Notes: a model not told the origin generated them from the sequence alone. Positions 9,519 to 19,087 are shown, counted from the first letter of the stretch. The stretch: DNA of 64,000 nucleotides from Bog-159 sp049511415 (GCA_049511415.1 JBEKYC010000022.1:62001-126000); one strand, 5' to 3'. Numbers and translations are program-made.

Positions 9519-9746
9519 CGCGGATTGGTGTGCAAGCGGCGAGTTGCCTAGCGCTCCGTCTGCACGATTGTGGCATACGCGAACATCCGCAGACTCAAAG
9601 CCAGGGCTAACGCAGTTGGTCCGTTAATGGCTACTAGACAGACACGCCGCCGGGCGCGAATACTGCAAGCTACAATTTAGAAACGGTGTTGCCCGCGCTA
9701 TTCGCCACCCAAATGTTAGCTCCGTCGAAGGCGATACCAACAGGGT

Positions 9747-11021
9747 TCACTGTGTTGAATACCCCGATAGTACTTCCCCTACCCAGATGTTGGCCCCGTC
9801 AAACGCCACTCCCTCGGCACCGTAGCCCACGGTAAAGGTTCCCACCACCGCCCCACTGCTGGCCAGCAGCTTCGTCAAGCAGTTGTTGCTCGCTACCCAA
9901 ATGTTGACACCGTCAAACGCCACTCCGCCGGCATACCTGCCGCCGCCCAGGGCGAATGTCCCCAGGACCGCGCCGGTGCTGGCCTGCAGCTCCGTTACGT
10001 TGTTGCTGAGGTTGTTTGCGACCCAAATGTTGGCCCCGTCGAACGCCACCCCAAAGGGGCCCGGGCCCACCGTAAAGGTTCCCAGGTTCGCGCCATTGCT
10101 GGCTTGCAGCTTCGTGACGTTGTTGCTGCCGAAGTTCGTGACCCAAATGTTGGCCCCGTCAAACGCCACTCCTTGGGGGCCCGGGCCCACGGTAAAGGTT
10201 CCCAGGACTGCGCCAGTGCTGGCCTGCAGCTCCGTCACGTTGTTGCTGCCGTTGTTTGCGACCCAAATGTTGGCCCCGTCAAACGCCACTCCACTGGGAC
10301 CCGTGCCTACGGTAAAGGTTCCCAGGACCGAGCCATCGCTCGCCTTCAGCTTCGTCACGTTGTTGCTGCCGTTGTTCGTGACCCAAATGCTGGCCCCGTC
10401 AAACGCCACCCCAAAGGGACCCGAGCCCACACTGAATTGCAAACCTGATTGGATTGCGGGATACCAGCGCAAGAGGGCAACTTGCAAAGGGTTATACGGC
10501 AGACCCTGTGGGCCCTGTGGGCCCTGCACCCCCTGTGGCCCAGCCGGGCCCTGCGGACCTGTTCCTCCTGCTGGCCCTTGAGCGCCCGTAGCGCCAGGCA
10601 CACCCTGAGGACCTTGCGGTCCCACGGCCCCGGCCGCGCCAGCCGGGCCCGTGAGTCCGATTGGGCCCTGTGGACCGACTGCTCCTACCGTCACATCAGC
10701 TGATCCCGAAAACGGCACGCTGTTGGTGACGGTCACCAGATACGTGCCTGCCGCCAAACTCGCTGGTACCGCCACCACCACAAGCGTGTTCGTAAACGAA
10801 GACACCCTGCGGGAAGTTGCGCCCACCGTGACAGTGGGCGCGACGCCGGACGGGCTGAAATTCGAGCCCGTCAGGGTAATGTAACTTTTGGCCGAGTTGA
10901 TTGTAGCGTCATCAATCACGGGAACGGAGGTTTGGGCGCGGCTGGCGAGTGGCGCGGAAAGAATCAGCAACAGCGTGCACATTCGTCCGGCTGATGTCGT
11001 CTTGGATTTGCAACGCTTCAT
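9747..11021 (-). CDS. Secreted collagen-like/beta-propeller protein, frameshifted near 3' end
   Basis: The start is placed at ATG 11021, behind GGAG; a longer ORF from 11198 lacks a signal. The product has a signal peptide (LLLILSAPLASRAQ), an IPT/TIG-like Ig domain (about 35-105), a Gly-x-Y collagen-like run of about 60 residues and then roughly 40-residue propeller blades (VAFDGANIWVANNGSNNVTEL). The present frame ends as EVLSGYSTQ. With one extra C in the run at 9776-9779, the minus frame would continue GGSTIGVFNTVNPVGIAFDG and complete one more blade, ending at 9670. A one-base deletion, real or from assembly, is therefore likely. It is presumably a surface or secreted structural protein. 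Confidence 0.7.
   Translation of the reverse strand: MKRCKSKTTSAGRMCTLLLILSAPLASRAQTSVPVIDDATINSAKSYITLTGSNFSPSGVAPTVTVGATSRRVSSFTNTLVVVAVPASLAAGTYLVTVTNSVPFSGSADVTVGAVGPQGPIGLTGPAGAAGAVGPQGPQGVPGATGAQGPAGGTGPQGPAGPQGVQGPQGPQGLPYNPLQVALLRWYPAIQSGLQFSVGSGPFGVAFDGASIWVTNNGSNNVTKLKASDGSVLGTFTVGTGPSGVAFDGANIWVANNGSNNVTELQASTGAVLGTFTVGPGPQGVAFDGANIWVTNFGSNNVTKLQASNGANLGTFTVGPGPFGVAFDGANIWVANNLSNNVTELQASTGAVLGTFALGGGRYAGGVAFDGVNIWVASNNCLTKLLASSGAVVGTFTVGYGAEGVAFDGANIWVGEVLSGYSTQ
9781..10435. repeat. Tandem ~120-bp coding repeats (propeller blades)
   Basis: The phrase ACCCAAATGTTGGCCCCGTC (plus strand) recurs with 120-bp spacing at 10021, 10141 and 10261, with a one-base variant at 10381. Variant units begin near 9781 and 9895, so unit lengths of 114, 120 and 126 bp occur. 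All lengths are multiples of three. They encode the blades of the collagen-like/propeller protein, and their near identity at DNA level points to recent unit duplication or gene conversion. Confidence 0.85.
10500..10690 (-). repeat. Collagen-like Gly-x-Y coding repeat
   Basis: The stretch encodes about 20 uninterrupted or nearly uninterrupted Gly-x-Y triplets (GPQGPIGLTGPAG, GPQGVQGPQGPQG). Bacterial collagen-like runs form triple helices and usually hold surface-displayed trimers. Here the run links an Ig-like domain to a propeller. Confidence 0.85.
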
Positions 11022-11428
11022 AGTATTCTCCAATCCGGAATTGCCATTTTGGCTTCCGATAGGTTGTAGTTCTGTCCGCCTGCCTGGATCAGCGTCCAGG
11101 CCGGACTTTGTGCCTGTAGTTTGGCCGTCGGCAGCAGAGCACTGCGTGCCACGGCCGCCATTGCAAAGCCGTAGCGTGTTACTGAATTCAAGAGACACCT
11201 CCAGTGTCGGATTTGCTTTAGCTTATTTCCCCCGGCCGCGCCAGCGCGCACCCCAAGTGGCGACATTCAAATAGGTCTGGCTTTTGAGACCAGCCGTGCT
11301 GTAGAATATCCCTGGGTCTTCGGGGATGCGGTGTCCGGCACGGCCGGGTAGGCCGATCTTCGCAAAAGGAGCAGGGGAAGTCCTTAAAGACCCTTGAAAA
11401 GTTATTAGAAGTTCTTTGCGAGGGTGCA
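11022..11428. other. 407-base intergenic region
   Basis: This region lies between two divergent genes and must hold both promoters. Short overlapping ORFs on both strands look like chance. I see no confident promoter, riboswitch or repeat beyond the GGAG near 11030 (minus strand) and GAGGG just before 11429 (plus strand). Confidence 0.5.
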
Positions 11429-13543
11429 ATGTCTTCCCCGCGTGTAGTTTACGGGTTCGGACCCTTCCGGCTGGATACGGCCAAGCGCGCACTTCTGCGC
11501 AACGGGGAACCGGTGGCGCTGAGCTCGCGGGCGTTCGACATCCTTCTTGCGCTGTTGGAAAGCCACGGCGGCCTGGTGGAAAAAGACGCGCTGATGGCCT
11601 TGGTTTGGCCCGATGCCATCGTCGAAGAAGGCAACCTCACCTTCCACGTCCACCAATTGAGGAAGGCGCTGGGGGACGACCGCCTGAACGGCAACCGGCT
11701 GATCGAAAACGTCCCGCGCCGCGGCTATCGCTTCGTCGGAGCTGTCGAAGTCCTGGAAACGGAACCGCCCGCCATAGTGGGTGCGCCCGCAGCAACCCAA
11801 ATTCCGGCTCCCGACGTCAGAAGATTCCGGCCAAGCGGCAGGCCCGCCGCGATAGCGTTTGCCGCGGTAGGCTGCGCCGGCGTCTTCCTCTATCTGTCGC
11901 TGCGGCCCCCGCTTACGCCCAGAGTCGGCTACCGTCAGCTAACCCACGATGCCAGTCCGGGCGCGATTGCCACCGACGGTCTCCGCGTCTATTTCTCCAA
12001 GCAGGACGGTGGCGGAAGGTTGTGGTCTGTCTCGGTCCAAGGCGGGGAGGCGGCGCCCGTAGACACGCCCTTTTCGGACCTTTACATCAGCGACATCTCG
12101 CCGGATAAGTCGCGGCTCCTGGTTTGGGCTCGAATGCCCGGGGAACAGCACGGCGGTCTCTGGATTCTCCCGCTGCCGCCCGGACGCCCTATTCGTGTTG
12201 CCGAGAACGGCCGCGGGGGAAGTTGGTCGCCGGATGGAAAGAGCATCGCGTACGCCGACGGCCGTGACGTCAATATGGTCTCGGCAGATGGCATGGGCAG
12301 GCGCCGGCTCACAACCGCCTCAGACGGAGTTGCGTTTTCACGCTGGAGGCCGGATGGCAGGCTCCTTTCTTTCGCAGCCATGTCTGCTAGCGGACGATGG
12401 TCGGCTTGGGAAATTGCACCCGACGGCACGGGCAAGCACGAACTGAGGTTCCCAGTCTCCAGAGGCGATTTCTCAGATGGGTTCATCTGGAGGCCAGACG
12501 GGCGTTATCTTCTGTTTACGGTAGACACAGCCAGCCACGAGGATATATGGACTTTGCGGGACAAGCTTCCCTGGTGGAGTATGGCCCGGAACAGGCCCAT
12601 CAAGTTGACGGACGTGCCCCTCAACCTACATCTTCCCGCCGTCAGTCCCGATGGCCGGACGCTCTTTGCGGTCGGCGCGCAGCAACTGGGAAAACTTGCC
12701 CGATACGACGCGCGGCTAGGGGAGCTCGTCGAATATCTGGGCGGACTCCGCGGCTATTGGGTAAGCTTTTCGCGGGACGGCCGTTGGGTCGCCTACATCA
12801 GTTACTCGGAACGCACCGTTTGGCGCATGCAGCCGGACGGCACGGAACGCGCGCAGCTCACCTTCGCGCCGATGGAGGCGGACGGACTGGACTGGTCGCC
12901 CGACGGAAAAACGATCGCCGTGCGCGCGAAGAAGCCGGGGCTACCCTACAAGATTTATCTGGTGAGGGCGGATGGCGGCGGCGCACAGGAACTCCTCCCC
13001 GATCACCATCAGGAGGAAGGTATCGCGACCTGGTCTCCCGATGGCCGCCGGGTTACGTTCGGCGACGTACCGGCCGGCTTCGGCGTGCCGGCCGGCAATG
13101 AGGTCATCCATGTCTACGATTTGGCCGCCCGCCGCATCTCCTCTCTCCCCGGATCTGAAGGGCGTTGGACCTCCCGCTGGTCGCCCGATGGACGTTACAT
13201 CGCCGCGACCTCCATCAAGTGGGCGGATCAACCTGCGCCGTCCCGTTTGGCGCTTTTCGATGTTGCCAGGAAAACGTGGCGGCCACTCGCGGCGGACTTC
13301 GTCGAAAGCCCGATATGGTCTCACGATGGCAGGTACATTTATTTCGTGCGATGGGGGTCCCCCCGGTGGCTTTGCCGGCTGCGAGTTCCAGATGGCCGGG
13401 TCGAACAACTGGTGAATCTGAGCGGAGTGGATCTGACCGGCCGCGCCTCCGGCTGGATCGGCCTCAGCCCGGATGACTCTCCCTTACTGCTGCGCAATAC
13501 CAGCACCAGCGATGTTTACGCCCTGGATGTAGAGTGGCCCTGA
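11429..13543 (+). CDS. Winged-helix DNA-binding protein with TolB-like propeller
   Basis: Residues 8-105 form an OmpR/PhoB-type winged-helix domain (GPFRLDTAKRALLRNGEPV, LTFHVHQLRKALGDD, IENVPRRGYRFVG). A single membrane helix follows at about 138-158, then TolB/PD40 propeller repeats with the recurrent WSPDGK/SPDGR motif. The layout is CadC-like: a cytoplasmic DNA-binding domain and an extracytoplasmic sensor. Such one-component regulators are numerous in Acidobacteria. Target and signal are not visible. GAGGG precedes the ATG. The neighbour upstream is divergent and could be a target, but this is a guess. Confidence 0.85.
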   Translation: MSSPRVVYGFGPFRLDTAKRALLRNGEPVALSSRAFDILLALLESHGGLVEKDALMALVWPDAIVEEGNLTFHVHQLRKALGDDRLNGNRLIENVPRRGYRFVGAVEVLETEPPAIVGAPAATQIPAPDVRRFRPSGRPAAIAFAAVGCAGVFLYLSLRPPLTPRVGYRQLTHDASPGAIATDGLRVYFSKQDGGGRLWSVSVQGGEAAPVDTPFSDLYISDISPDKSRLLVWARMPGEQHGGLWILPLPPGRPIRVAENGRGGSWSPDGKSIAYADGRDVNMVSADGMGRRRLTTASDGVAFSRWRPDGRLLSFAAMSASGRWSAWEIAPDGTGKHELRFPVSRGDFSDGFIWRPDGRYLLFTVDTASHEDIWTLRDKLPWWSMARNRPIKLTDVPLNLHLPAVSPDGRTLFAVGAQQLGKLARYDARLGELVEYLGGLRGYWVSFSRDGRWVAYISYSERTVWRMQPDGTERAQLTFAPMEADGLDWSPDGKTIAVRAKKPGLPYKIYLVRADGGGAQELLPDHHQEEGIATWSPDGRRVTFGDVPAGFGVPAGNEVIHVYDLAARRISSLPGSEGRWTSRWSPDGRYIAATSIKWADQPAPSRLALFDVARKTWRPLAADFVESPIWSHDGRYIYFVRWGSPRWLCRLRVPDGRVEQLVNLSGVDLTGRASGWIGLSPDDSPLLLRNTSTSDVYALDVEWP

Positions 13544-13574
13544 ACCGCATCAACCGTGGGTTCGACCGGCATAC

Positions 13575-14981
13575 CTACCCTCCCATACCACACTCCGCGT
13601 GTACGGCCTGCACGGCTTTCTCCAGCCCTTCCCGGCCCACCACAATGGCGATGGTCAGTTCGCTCGATCCCTGCGCGATGGCGATAATATTCACCTTCTC
13701 CCGCGAAATCGCCGTGAAGATGCGCCCCGCAATGCCGGGCTTGCCTTGCATGCCCTCGCCCACCACCGCCAGCAATCCGACCTTTTCATCCACCTGGATC
13801 GGATGCACGTAGTCGTGCGCCAGTTCGAGCGCCAGCGCCGATTCCAGTGCCTGCCGGCTCTTCCCCAATTCCTCCGTGCGCACCAGGAAGCAGAAGTTCT
13901 GCCGGTAGCTGGAACTGGAAAACACCAGCACTTCCACATTGGCGCGATCCAGCGCGTCGAGCGCGCGCGCCATCACGTGCGCGCCGCTCAGTTCCGGACT
14001 GGCAGTCTCCAGAGAAATCATCGCCACCCGCGCCAGCGACGTCACCGCCCGCGCCCCGGCGGCCGCATGGATGGACGGCGCGATGCGTGTGCCCGGTTTT
14101 TCCGGCGCGAAGCTGTTCTTGCTCCACACCGGAATCTGCTTTTCGATCAGCGGCGCCAGCGTGCGCGGGTGCAACACCTTGGCGCCGTTGTAGGCCAGTT
14201 CCGCGGCTTCCGCGTAGGTCACTTCGTCGAGCACCACGGCGTTCGGCACCAGGCGCGGATCGGCGCTCATAATCCCGTCCACGTCCGTCCAGATCCACAA
14301 CTCCGCGGCGTCCAGCGCGGCGGAAAGTATCGACGCGGAAAAATCCGAGCCGCCGCGGCCAAGGGTAGTCGGCCGTCCGTCCGCGGTGGCGCCGTTGAAG
14401 CCCGTCACCACCGGCAGCACACCCCGCTCGAGCAGCGGCAGCAGCCGCGCGCGAGCCTTGGCGCGGGTCGGCTCCATCAGCGGCGACGCGTTTCCGAACA
14501 CCGCGTCCGTCACCACGATTTCCGCCGCATTCACGGCTTCGGCGGGCGTGCCCTGGCTCTTCAGATACTCCGCGATTAGCAGCGCCGACAGCCGTTCCCC
14601 GATGGCCACCGCCTCATCCACCGAGCGCGGCGGCATTTCGTTCAGCATCAACATACCGCCGGCGATGCGTTCGAATTCGCCGATCAGGTGCGCGATGCCC
14701 GCTTCCGCCGCGTCCCGCCCGTCCGCCGGCAGCAACTCCGCGCAGGTCGCCATGTGGCGCTCGCGCAGTTTGGCGATGTTGGCTTCCAGGCCGCGGCTGT
14801 CGCCCGCTTCCGCGCGACGCAGTGTATCGAGCAGCAGATCGGTGATCTTCGACATGGCCGAAACCACGATAATCACCGGCCTGCGGAGGGCCGGGTCCGC
14901 GGAGATCGCCGCCGCCACCCGCATGCGCTCCGCCGAGCCCACGCTGGTGCCGCCGAATTTCATAACCAGCAGATCGTTCAA
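13575..14981 (-). CDS. lysC: Aspartate kinase
   Basis: The enzyme phosphorylates aspartate as the first step of lysine, threonine and methionine synthesis. The 468-residue form starts at TTG 14981 with AGGA six bases upstream; this TTG overlaps the cmk stop as TTGA. An ATG at 14963 is an alternative. The kinase signature KFGGTSVG is at the N-terminus, LGRGGSDFSASILSAAL lies near the middle, and the C-terminal third forms two ACT regulatory domains (VAMISLETASPEL, VGLLAVVGEGMQGKPG). It is probably co-transcribed with cmk and the lipoprotein gene. No lysine riboswitch is visible upstream. Confidence 0.93.
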   Translation of the reverse strand: MNDLLVMKFGGTSVGSAERMRVAAAISADPALRRPVIIVVSAMSKITDLLLDTLRRAEAGDSRGLEANIAKLRERHMATCAELLPADGRDAAEAGIAHLIGEFERIAGGMLMLNEMPPRSVDEAVAIGERLSALLIAEYLKSQGTPAEAVNAAEIVVTDAVFGNASPLMEPTRAKARARLLPLLERGVLPVVTGFNGATADGRPTTLGRGGSDFSASILSAALDAAELWIWTDVDGIMSADPRLVPNAVVLDEVTYAEAAELAYNGAKVLHPRTLAPLIEKQIPVWSKNSFAPEKPGTRIAPSIHAAAGARAVTSLARVAMISLETASPELSGAHVMARALDALDRANVEVLVFSSSSYRQNFCFLVRTEELGKSRQALESALALELAHDYVHPIQVDEKVGLLAVVGEGMQGKPGIAGRIFTAISREKVNIIAIAQGSSELTIAIVVGREGLEKAVQAVHAECGMGG

Positions 14982-15667
14982 CTGAAGTCCTTTCCATTGG
15001 TGACGCGCGCCCGCACCAGCTTCAGAATCGCCTCCTCCACCTCCTCCGGCGACAGGCTGGTGGAATCGATGTACACCGCGTCGGGAGCCTGCGTGAGCGG
15101 CGCTTCGCTGCGCGTGCGGTCGCGCTGGTCGCGCTCGCGGATCTGCGCCGCGATGGCTTCCGCCGGCGCGCCTTCGCCCCGTTCTGCAAAATCCAGCAAA
15201 CGGCGGTTGACCCGCGCGCCCGGATCCGCATCCAAAAAAACTTTGACGTCCGCATGCGGGAACACCACCGTTCCGATATCCCGCCCTTCCATCACCACGC
15301 TGGTGCGCTCGCCCAAGGCGCGCTGCTTCTCCACCAGCGCGCGCCGTACGCCCGGGATGGCCGCCACAATGGAGGCTTGCCTGCCGATTCCGGCGGTGCG
15401 AATCGCGGCCGTCACATCCTCGCCGTTCAAGCGCACCACGCCGCCCGGTTCCAGCGCGATCTCCGCCGCCAGCGCCAACTGCTCCATGCGGTGCATGTCG
15501 GCCGGATCGGCATTCTGCTGCGCGGCCCACAGCGCCACCGCGCGGTACATCGCCCCGGAATCGATATAGGTGAATCCCAGGCGATCCGCCAGCCGGCGCG
15601 CCAGCGTGCTCTTGCCCGCGCCCGCGGGCCCATCTATCGCAATTACTACGCGGCGGGACTGCGCCAC
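14978..15667 (-). CDS. cmk: Cytidylate kinase
   Basis: This 229-residue nucleotide kinase converts CMP/dCMP to the diphosphates. The Walker A loop GPAGAGKST is at about residues 14-22. The CMP-site motifs IDSGAMYRAVAL and VVMEGRDIGTVVFPHADVKVFLDA are present, as is the closing YIDSTSLSPEEV. The GTG start overlaps the upstream lipoprotein stop (TAGTG), and the stop overlaps the lysC start, so the three genes are translationally coupled. Confidence 0.94.
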   Translation of the reverse strand: MAQSRRVVIAIDGPAGAGKSTLARRLADRLGFTYIDSGAMYRAVALWAAQQNADPADMHRMEQLALAAEIALEPGGVVRLNGEDVTAAIRTAGIGRQASIVAAIPGVRRALVEKQRALGERTSVVMEGRDIGTVVFPHADVKVFLDADPGARVNRRLLDFAERGEGAPAEAIAAQIRERDQRDRTRSEAPLTQAPDAVYIDSTSLSPEEVEEAILKLVRARVTNGKDFS

Positions 15668-16134
15668 TATTTTTTATCCGCCACCACTTGCATGATGTTG
15701 CGCTTGCTGCCGCTGTCGCTGATCTGCAGCGTCACTTCGCGCTGATCCTTGGTGGCCGTGTACATAGTAATTTGCGCGCTGCTCAGCGTATTCTCCGTCT
15801 TCCACCCGTTGTCATCGAGACTCTTCTTGTAGAAAGCCGCGATCTTATCGGCGGCATCGGGCGATTCCAGCATCAGGGTGTGTTGGTCCGATCCGGATTG
15901 CGACATCATCACTTTGGCGCCGCTGTAGAGCGGAACATCTTTCGGGTAATCCGCTGGAACGGAGCCTCCGTTAAACGTCATACTGGCCGTCTGCCCGTCT
16001 TTGCCCGTTACAGTGAGCGTACCGCCATCCTTTCCTTTCTCTTGGAACGTGGCTTTGCCGTCCGCCGTGATCACCGTATGGGAACGGCCGCAGGCTGCCG
16101 CGAACAGGAGGCAGCCGGATAACAGGATGCGCAT
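15667..16134 (-). CDS. Small putative lipoprotein
   Basis: Starting at ATG 16134, the 155-residue product has a lipoprotein-like leader ending in FAAACGRS. A small beta-rich part follows (GGTLTVTGKDGQTASMTFNGG), then a domain with YPKDVPLYSGAKVMMSQSG and IAAFYKKSLDDNGWK. The latter resembles a module of unknown function found in other bacterial lipoproteins. It is the first gene of a coupled trio with cmk and lysC, which are unrelated in function. An ATG at 16167 would add 11 residues and overlap the divergent gene. Confidence 0.65.
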   Translation of the reverse strand: MRILLSGCLLFAAACGRSHTVITADGKATFQEKGKDGGTLTVTGKDGQTASMTFNGGSVPADYPKDVPLYSGAKVMMSQSGSDQHTLMLESPDAADKIAAFYKKSLDDNGWKTENTLSSAQITMYTATKDQREVTLQISDSGSKRNIMQVVADKK

Positions 16135-16165
16135 GGCGCGCGAACTTCTGGTCGGTGTAGGGCAC

Positions 16166-16585
16166 ATGAAACGTAGAATAACAGGAGGGATGACTTCCGA
16201 AGAATTCGACCAGCTCGTACAGGCCGCCTACGCGCGCATCCCCGCCGATTTCCGGCGCCGGCTGAGCAACGTGGCGCTCATCGTGGATGCCGAGCCTTCG
16301 CCCGAGCAACTGGCGCGCGGACGCGTGGGGCCCGGCGGCACGTTGCTGGGTCTCTACGAGGGACGCCCGCTCACCGGCCGTAGCGTTTTCGACAGCTTTG
16401 CCATGCCCGATCGCATCACCATCTTCCAGGGTCCGCACGAGCGCCTGGCCCGCTCGCCCGCGCATTTGCGCCAAATGGTGGACGATACCGTCTGGCACGA
16501 AGTGGCGCATTACTTCGGCATGGATGAACCACAGGTGCGTGCCGCCGAGCGCCGTCGGCGGGCGCGCCGAAACCTGATATCGTAA
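16166..16585 (+). CDS. Zincin-like metallopeptidase family protein (PF06262 type)
   Basis: The small protein carries His111-Glu-x2-His115 in HEVAHYFGMDE, typical of the PF06262 family of compact zinc metallopeptidases, which are usually about 120-140 residues long. The start could be ATG 16166 or ATG 16190. AGGAGG is only one base before the second, too close for normal spacing, so I prefer the first. The substrate is unknown for the family. It is divergent from the lipoprotein gene, with a very short shared promoter region. Confidence 0.75.
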   Translation: MKRRITGGMTSEEFDQLVQAAYARIPADFRRRLSNVALIVDAEPSPEQLARGRVGPGGTLLGLYEGRPLTGRSVFDSFAMPDRITIFQGPHERLARSPAHLRQMVDDTVWHEVAHYFGMDEPQVRAAERRRRARRNLIS

Positions 16586-16633
16586 GAAACACGATTTTTG
16601 GCCTATGACACGAAGCGCCCGCGTGTCTCAAAT

Positions 16634-19075
16634 ATGAGGGATTTACTTAGCGACCTGGCTTACGCCGCTCGCACGCTGCGTAAGAACTCCGGCTTCGCCG
16701 CCATCGCCATTTTGTTGTTGGCCTTGGGTATCGGGGCCAATGCCCTGGTCTTCACGCTGGTGGATGGCATCCTGCTCCGCCCGCTGCCGTTCCGCGACCC
16801 GCAGCGCCTGGCGGCCATCTGGGAAACCACCCGCAATTGGGATCCCAAGGTATTTGCCTGCTACCGCGATGTCGAGGCTTTCGATCAAAAGGCCCGCTCG
16901 TTCGATGGTGTCGCCGGATGGCAGTGGGTCGAATACACGCTTTCCGGCCGCGGCGATCCGCGGCGCGTGCTGGGCGAAGCCGTGACGCCGCGCTTCTTTG
17001 ATATCCTCGGCATACCCACGGCCGAGGGGCGCGTTTTCCATCCAGCCGATCTGAATGCCGGCCCGGCCGTGGTCTTAAGCCATGCCGGGTGGAAAACCAT
17101 CTTCGGTGGCGCGCCCGGTGCGGTAGGACATTCGCTGACGCTCGACGGTCGATCTTACACCGTGCTCGGCGTCATGCCGCCCGCATTCGAGTTCTATCCC
17201 CGCCAGGTATCGTTCTGGTCCCTGCTCACGCCGGCCGACGTGGCCCGCATGGGCAGCGCCAAGTTTCACGGCATGGGTGTGGTGGGCCGGCTGCGGCCGC
17301 GCGTGTCGCCGGCGGCGGCCGAAGCGGAGATCGCGGCTCTGCGCGCGGCATTGGAAACCAGCGATCCGGACGAGTTTCCGCATGCCGGCGCCCTGGTCCG
17401 CGGCCTGCAGGAGGAGTTCACCTGGCTGGCCGGACGCGGGCTGCGTTCCGGCTTGCTCCTGCTGTTTGCCGCCGTGGCTTTCCTGTTGCTGATCGCTTGT
17501 GCGAATGTAGCCAATCTGCTGGCCGGGCGCGCGCTGGAGCGCCGCCGCGAAATCGCCATCCGCGCCGCCTTGGGTTCCGGACGGGCCCGCCTGATCCGTC
17601 AGATCCTGACCGAAAACCTGCTGCTCTGCGTTCTGGGCTCGGCTCTCGGAATGCTGTTGGCTTACGGCGGCTTGCGCTATTTTCTGGCTGTCGAACCCGT
17701 GGAGTTGCCGATTGGCGCATCCGTTTCCCTGGATTGGCGCGCGCTGCTTTTCGCCGCCGCGCTGGCCCTGCTGACCGCCATCGTTTCCGGTTGGCTGCCC
17801 GCCTGGCAGGCCTCCCGCTTCCGTCTGCACGATCTGCTGAAACAAGGCGGCCGCGGCGCTTCCCTGGGTCGCGCGGAGCAGCGCACGCGCAACCTGCTGG
17901 TGGTGGTGGAAGTAGCCCTGTCGTTGGCGCTGCTCAGCGGCGCCGCCCTGCTCACCGAGAGCCTGCTGCGCCTGCGCGCCGAGCCGATGGGATATCGCAC
18001 CGAGGGTCTGCTATTGGCGCGGCTGGATCTCCCCAAGGCCGCCTATCCGGCGCTAACCGACCGCCTGCTTTTCGCCGATCGGCTTTCGCAATCGCTGGCC
18101 GCCATTCCCGGAATTCAGGCCGCCGCGCGCTCCGGCCGCCTGATGCATGCCGAAGCGCAAGGCGGTACGCCGGCCCGTGACACCGGATTCGTCCAACGTG
18201 ACTTGATCGTGCCCGAATATCTTCAGGTTTCGGGCATTCCCCTGTTGGCAGGCCGCGAAATCGCACGTCTGGACACGGCCCAGACCGAACCAGTGGCCCT
18301 TGTAGACCGCGAATTCGCGCGCCGTTACTTCGCCGGCCGGGACCCGCTGCACCAGCGCGTCCGGCTTACCGAATTGGGGGCCGATTCGCCCTGGCGCACC
18401 GTGGTCGGCGTATGCGGCGACATACGCGAGCGCAATCCTTTTGACGAGATGCATTGGAAGGTGCAACCGCACGTGTACGTTCCCCTGCCGCAAAGCGAGC
18501 CTGCCGGCGCGCGCCAGTTTGCCGTGATGCTGCGCGCCGGCGGACGCTGGCTAGGGCCGGATGACCGTCCCCTCGATACGTTGGTTTCCGCCTTGCGGCG
18601 TGCGCTCGCCGGCATCGATCCCGCCATGCCTCTTGCCGAAGTCACCAGCGTGCGGCAGTTCCTCAACGAGCAGGCGTTTTCCAAGCCCGAATTCCGCGCT
18701 TCGCTGCTGAGCGTATTCGCCACGCTGGCGCTGCTGATGGCCGCCGTCGGCCTGTATGGCGTGCTCGCGCAGTTGGTGGCCCAGAGCCGCCGCGATGTGG
18801 GCCTGCGTCTGGCGCTGGGCGCCACCCCCCGCGACGTCGTAATCCTGGTGCTGCGCCGCAGCCTCACGCTGACCGGCGCGGGGATCGTCCTGGGATCGCT
18901 TGGAGCAGTGGCCGGCAGTCGCCTCTTGCGCAGCTTCATCCTCACCGGACCGGGCCAGTCCCTGGTGCTGGTGGGTGCGGCTCTGCTCATGCTTGCGGTG
19001 GCCGTGGCCTCCAGCCTGCTTCCCGCCTGGCGTGCCGCGCGTATCGATCCGGCCGTGGCGCTGCGCGAGGAATAG
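16634..19075 (+). CDS. ADOP-family ABC transporter permease (MacB/FtsX type)
   Basis: This large permease of about 813 residues begins MRDLLSDLAYAARTLRKNSGF, the leader typical of Acidobacteria-expanded ADOP permeases. It has two MacB-PCD/FtsX units: a membrane helix near residue 20-40, a periplasmic domain to about 270, three helices (about 270-410), then a second periplasmic domain and three more helices ending in LLPAWRAARIDPAVALREE. Such proteins work with a separate MacB-like ATPase, which is not encoded nearby. They are thought to act in export or mechanotransmission rather than import. Confidence 0.9.
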   Translation: MRDLLSDLAYAARTLRKNSGFAAIAILLLALGIGANALVFTLVDGILLRPLPFRDPQRLAAIWETTRNWDPKVFACYRDVEAFDQKARSFDGVAGWQWVEYTLSGRGDPRRVLGEAVTPRFFDILGIPTAEGRVFHPADLNAGPAVVLSHAGWKTIFGGAPGAVGHSLTLDGRSYTVLGVMPPAFEFYPRQVSFWSLLTPADVARMGSAKFHGMGVVGRLRPRVSPAAAEAEIAALRAALETSDPDEFPHAGALVRGLQEEFTWLAGRGLRSGLLLLFAAVAFLLLIACANVANLLAGRALERRREIAIRAALGSGRARLIRQILTENLLLCVLGSALGMLLAYGGLRYFLAVEPVELPIGASVSLDWRALLFAAALALLTAIVSGWLPAWQASRFRLHDLLKQGGRGASLGRAEQRTRNLLVVVEVALSLALLSGAALLTESLLRLRAEPMGYRTEGLLLARLDLPKAAYPALTDRLLFADRLSQSLAAIPGIQAAARSGRLMHAEAQGGTPARDTGFVQRDLIVPEYLQVSGIPLLAGREIARLDTAQTEPVALVDREFARRYFAGRDPLHQRVRLTELGADSPWRTVVGVCGDIRERNPFDEMHWKVQPHVYVPLPQSEPAGARQFAVMLRAGGRWLGPDDRPLDTLVSALRRALAGIDPAMPLAEVTSVRQFLNEQAFSKPEFRASLLSVFATLALLMAAVGLYGVLAQLVAQSRRDVGLRLALGATPRDVVILVLRRSLTLTGAGIVLGSLGAVAGSRLLRSFILTGPGQSLVLVGAALLMLAVAVASSLLPAWRAARIDPAVALREE

Positions 19076-19087
19076 AAGGCCGCGAGC

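Noticed and set aside
9781..10435. CRISPR-like periodicity
   Set aside because: Units are 114-126 bp, multiples of three, in frame with a coding sequence and without spacers.
14982..15530. Upstream extension of aspartate kinase to 651 codons
   Set aside because: The added part is the cmk gene read in another frame and has no aspartate kinase homology; the natural start is at 14981.
14982..16167. Lysine riboswitch before lysC
   Set aside because: lysC directly follows cmk with an overlap and there is no leader that could fold as a riboswitch.
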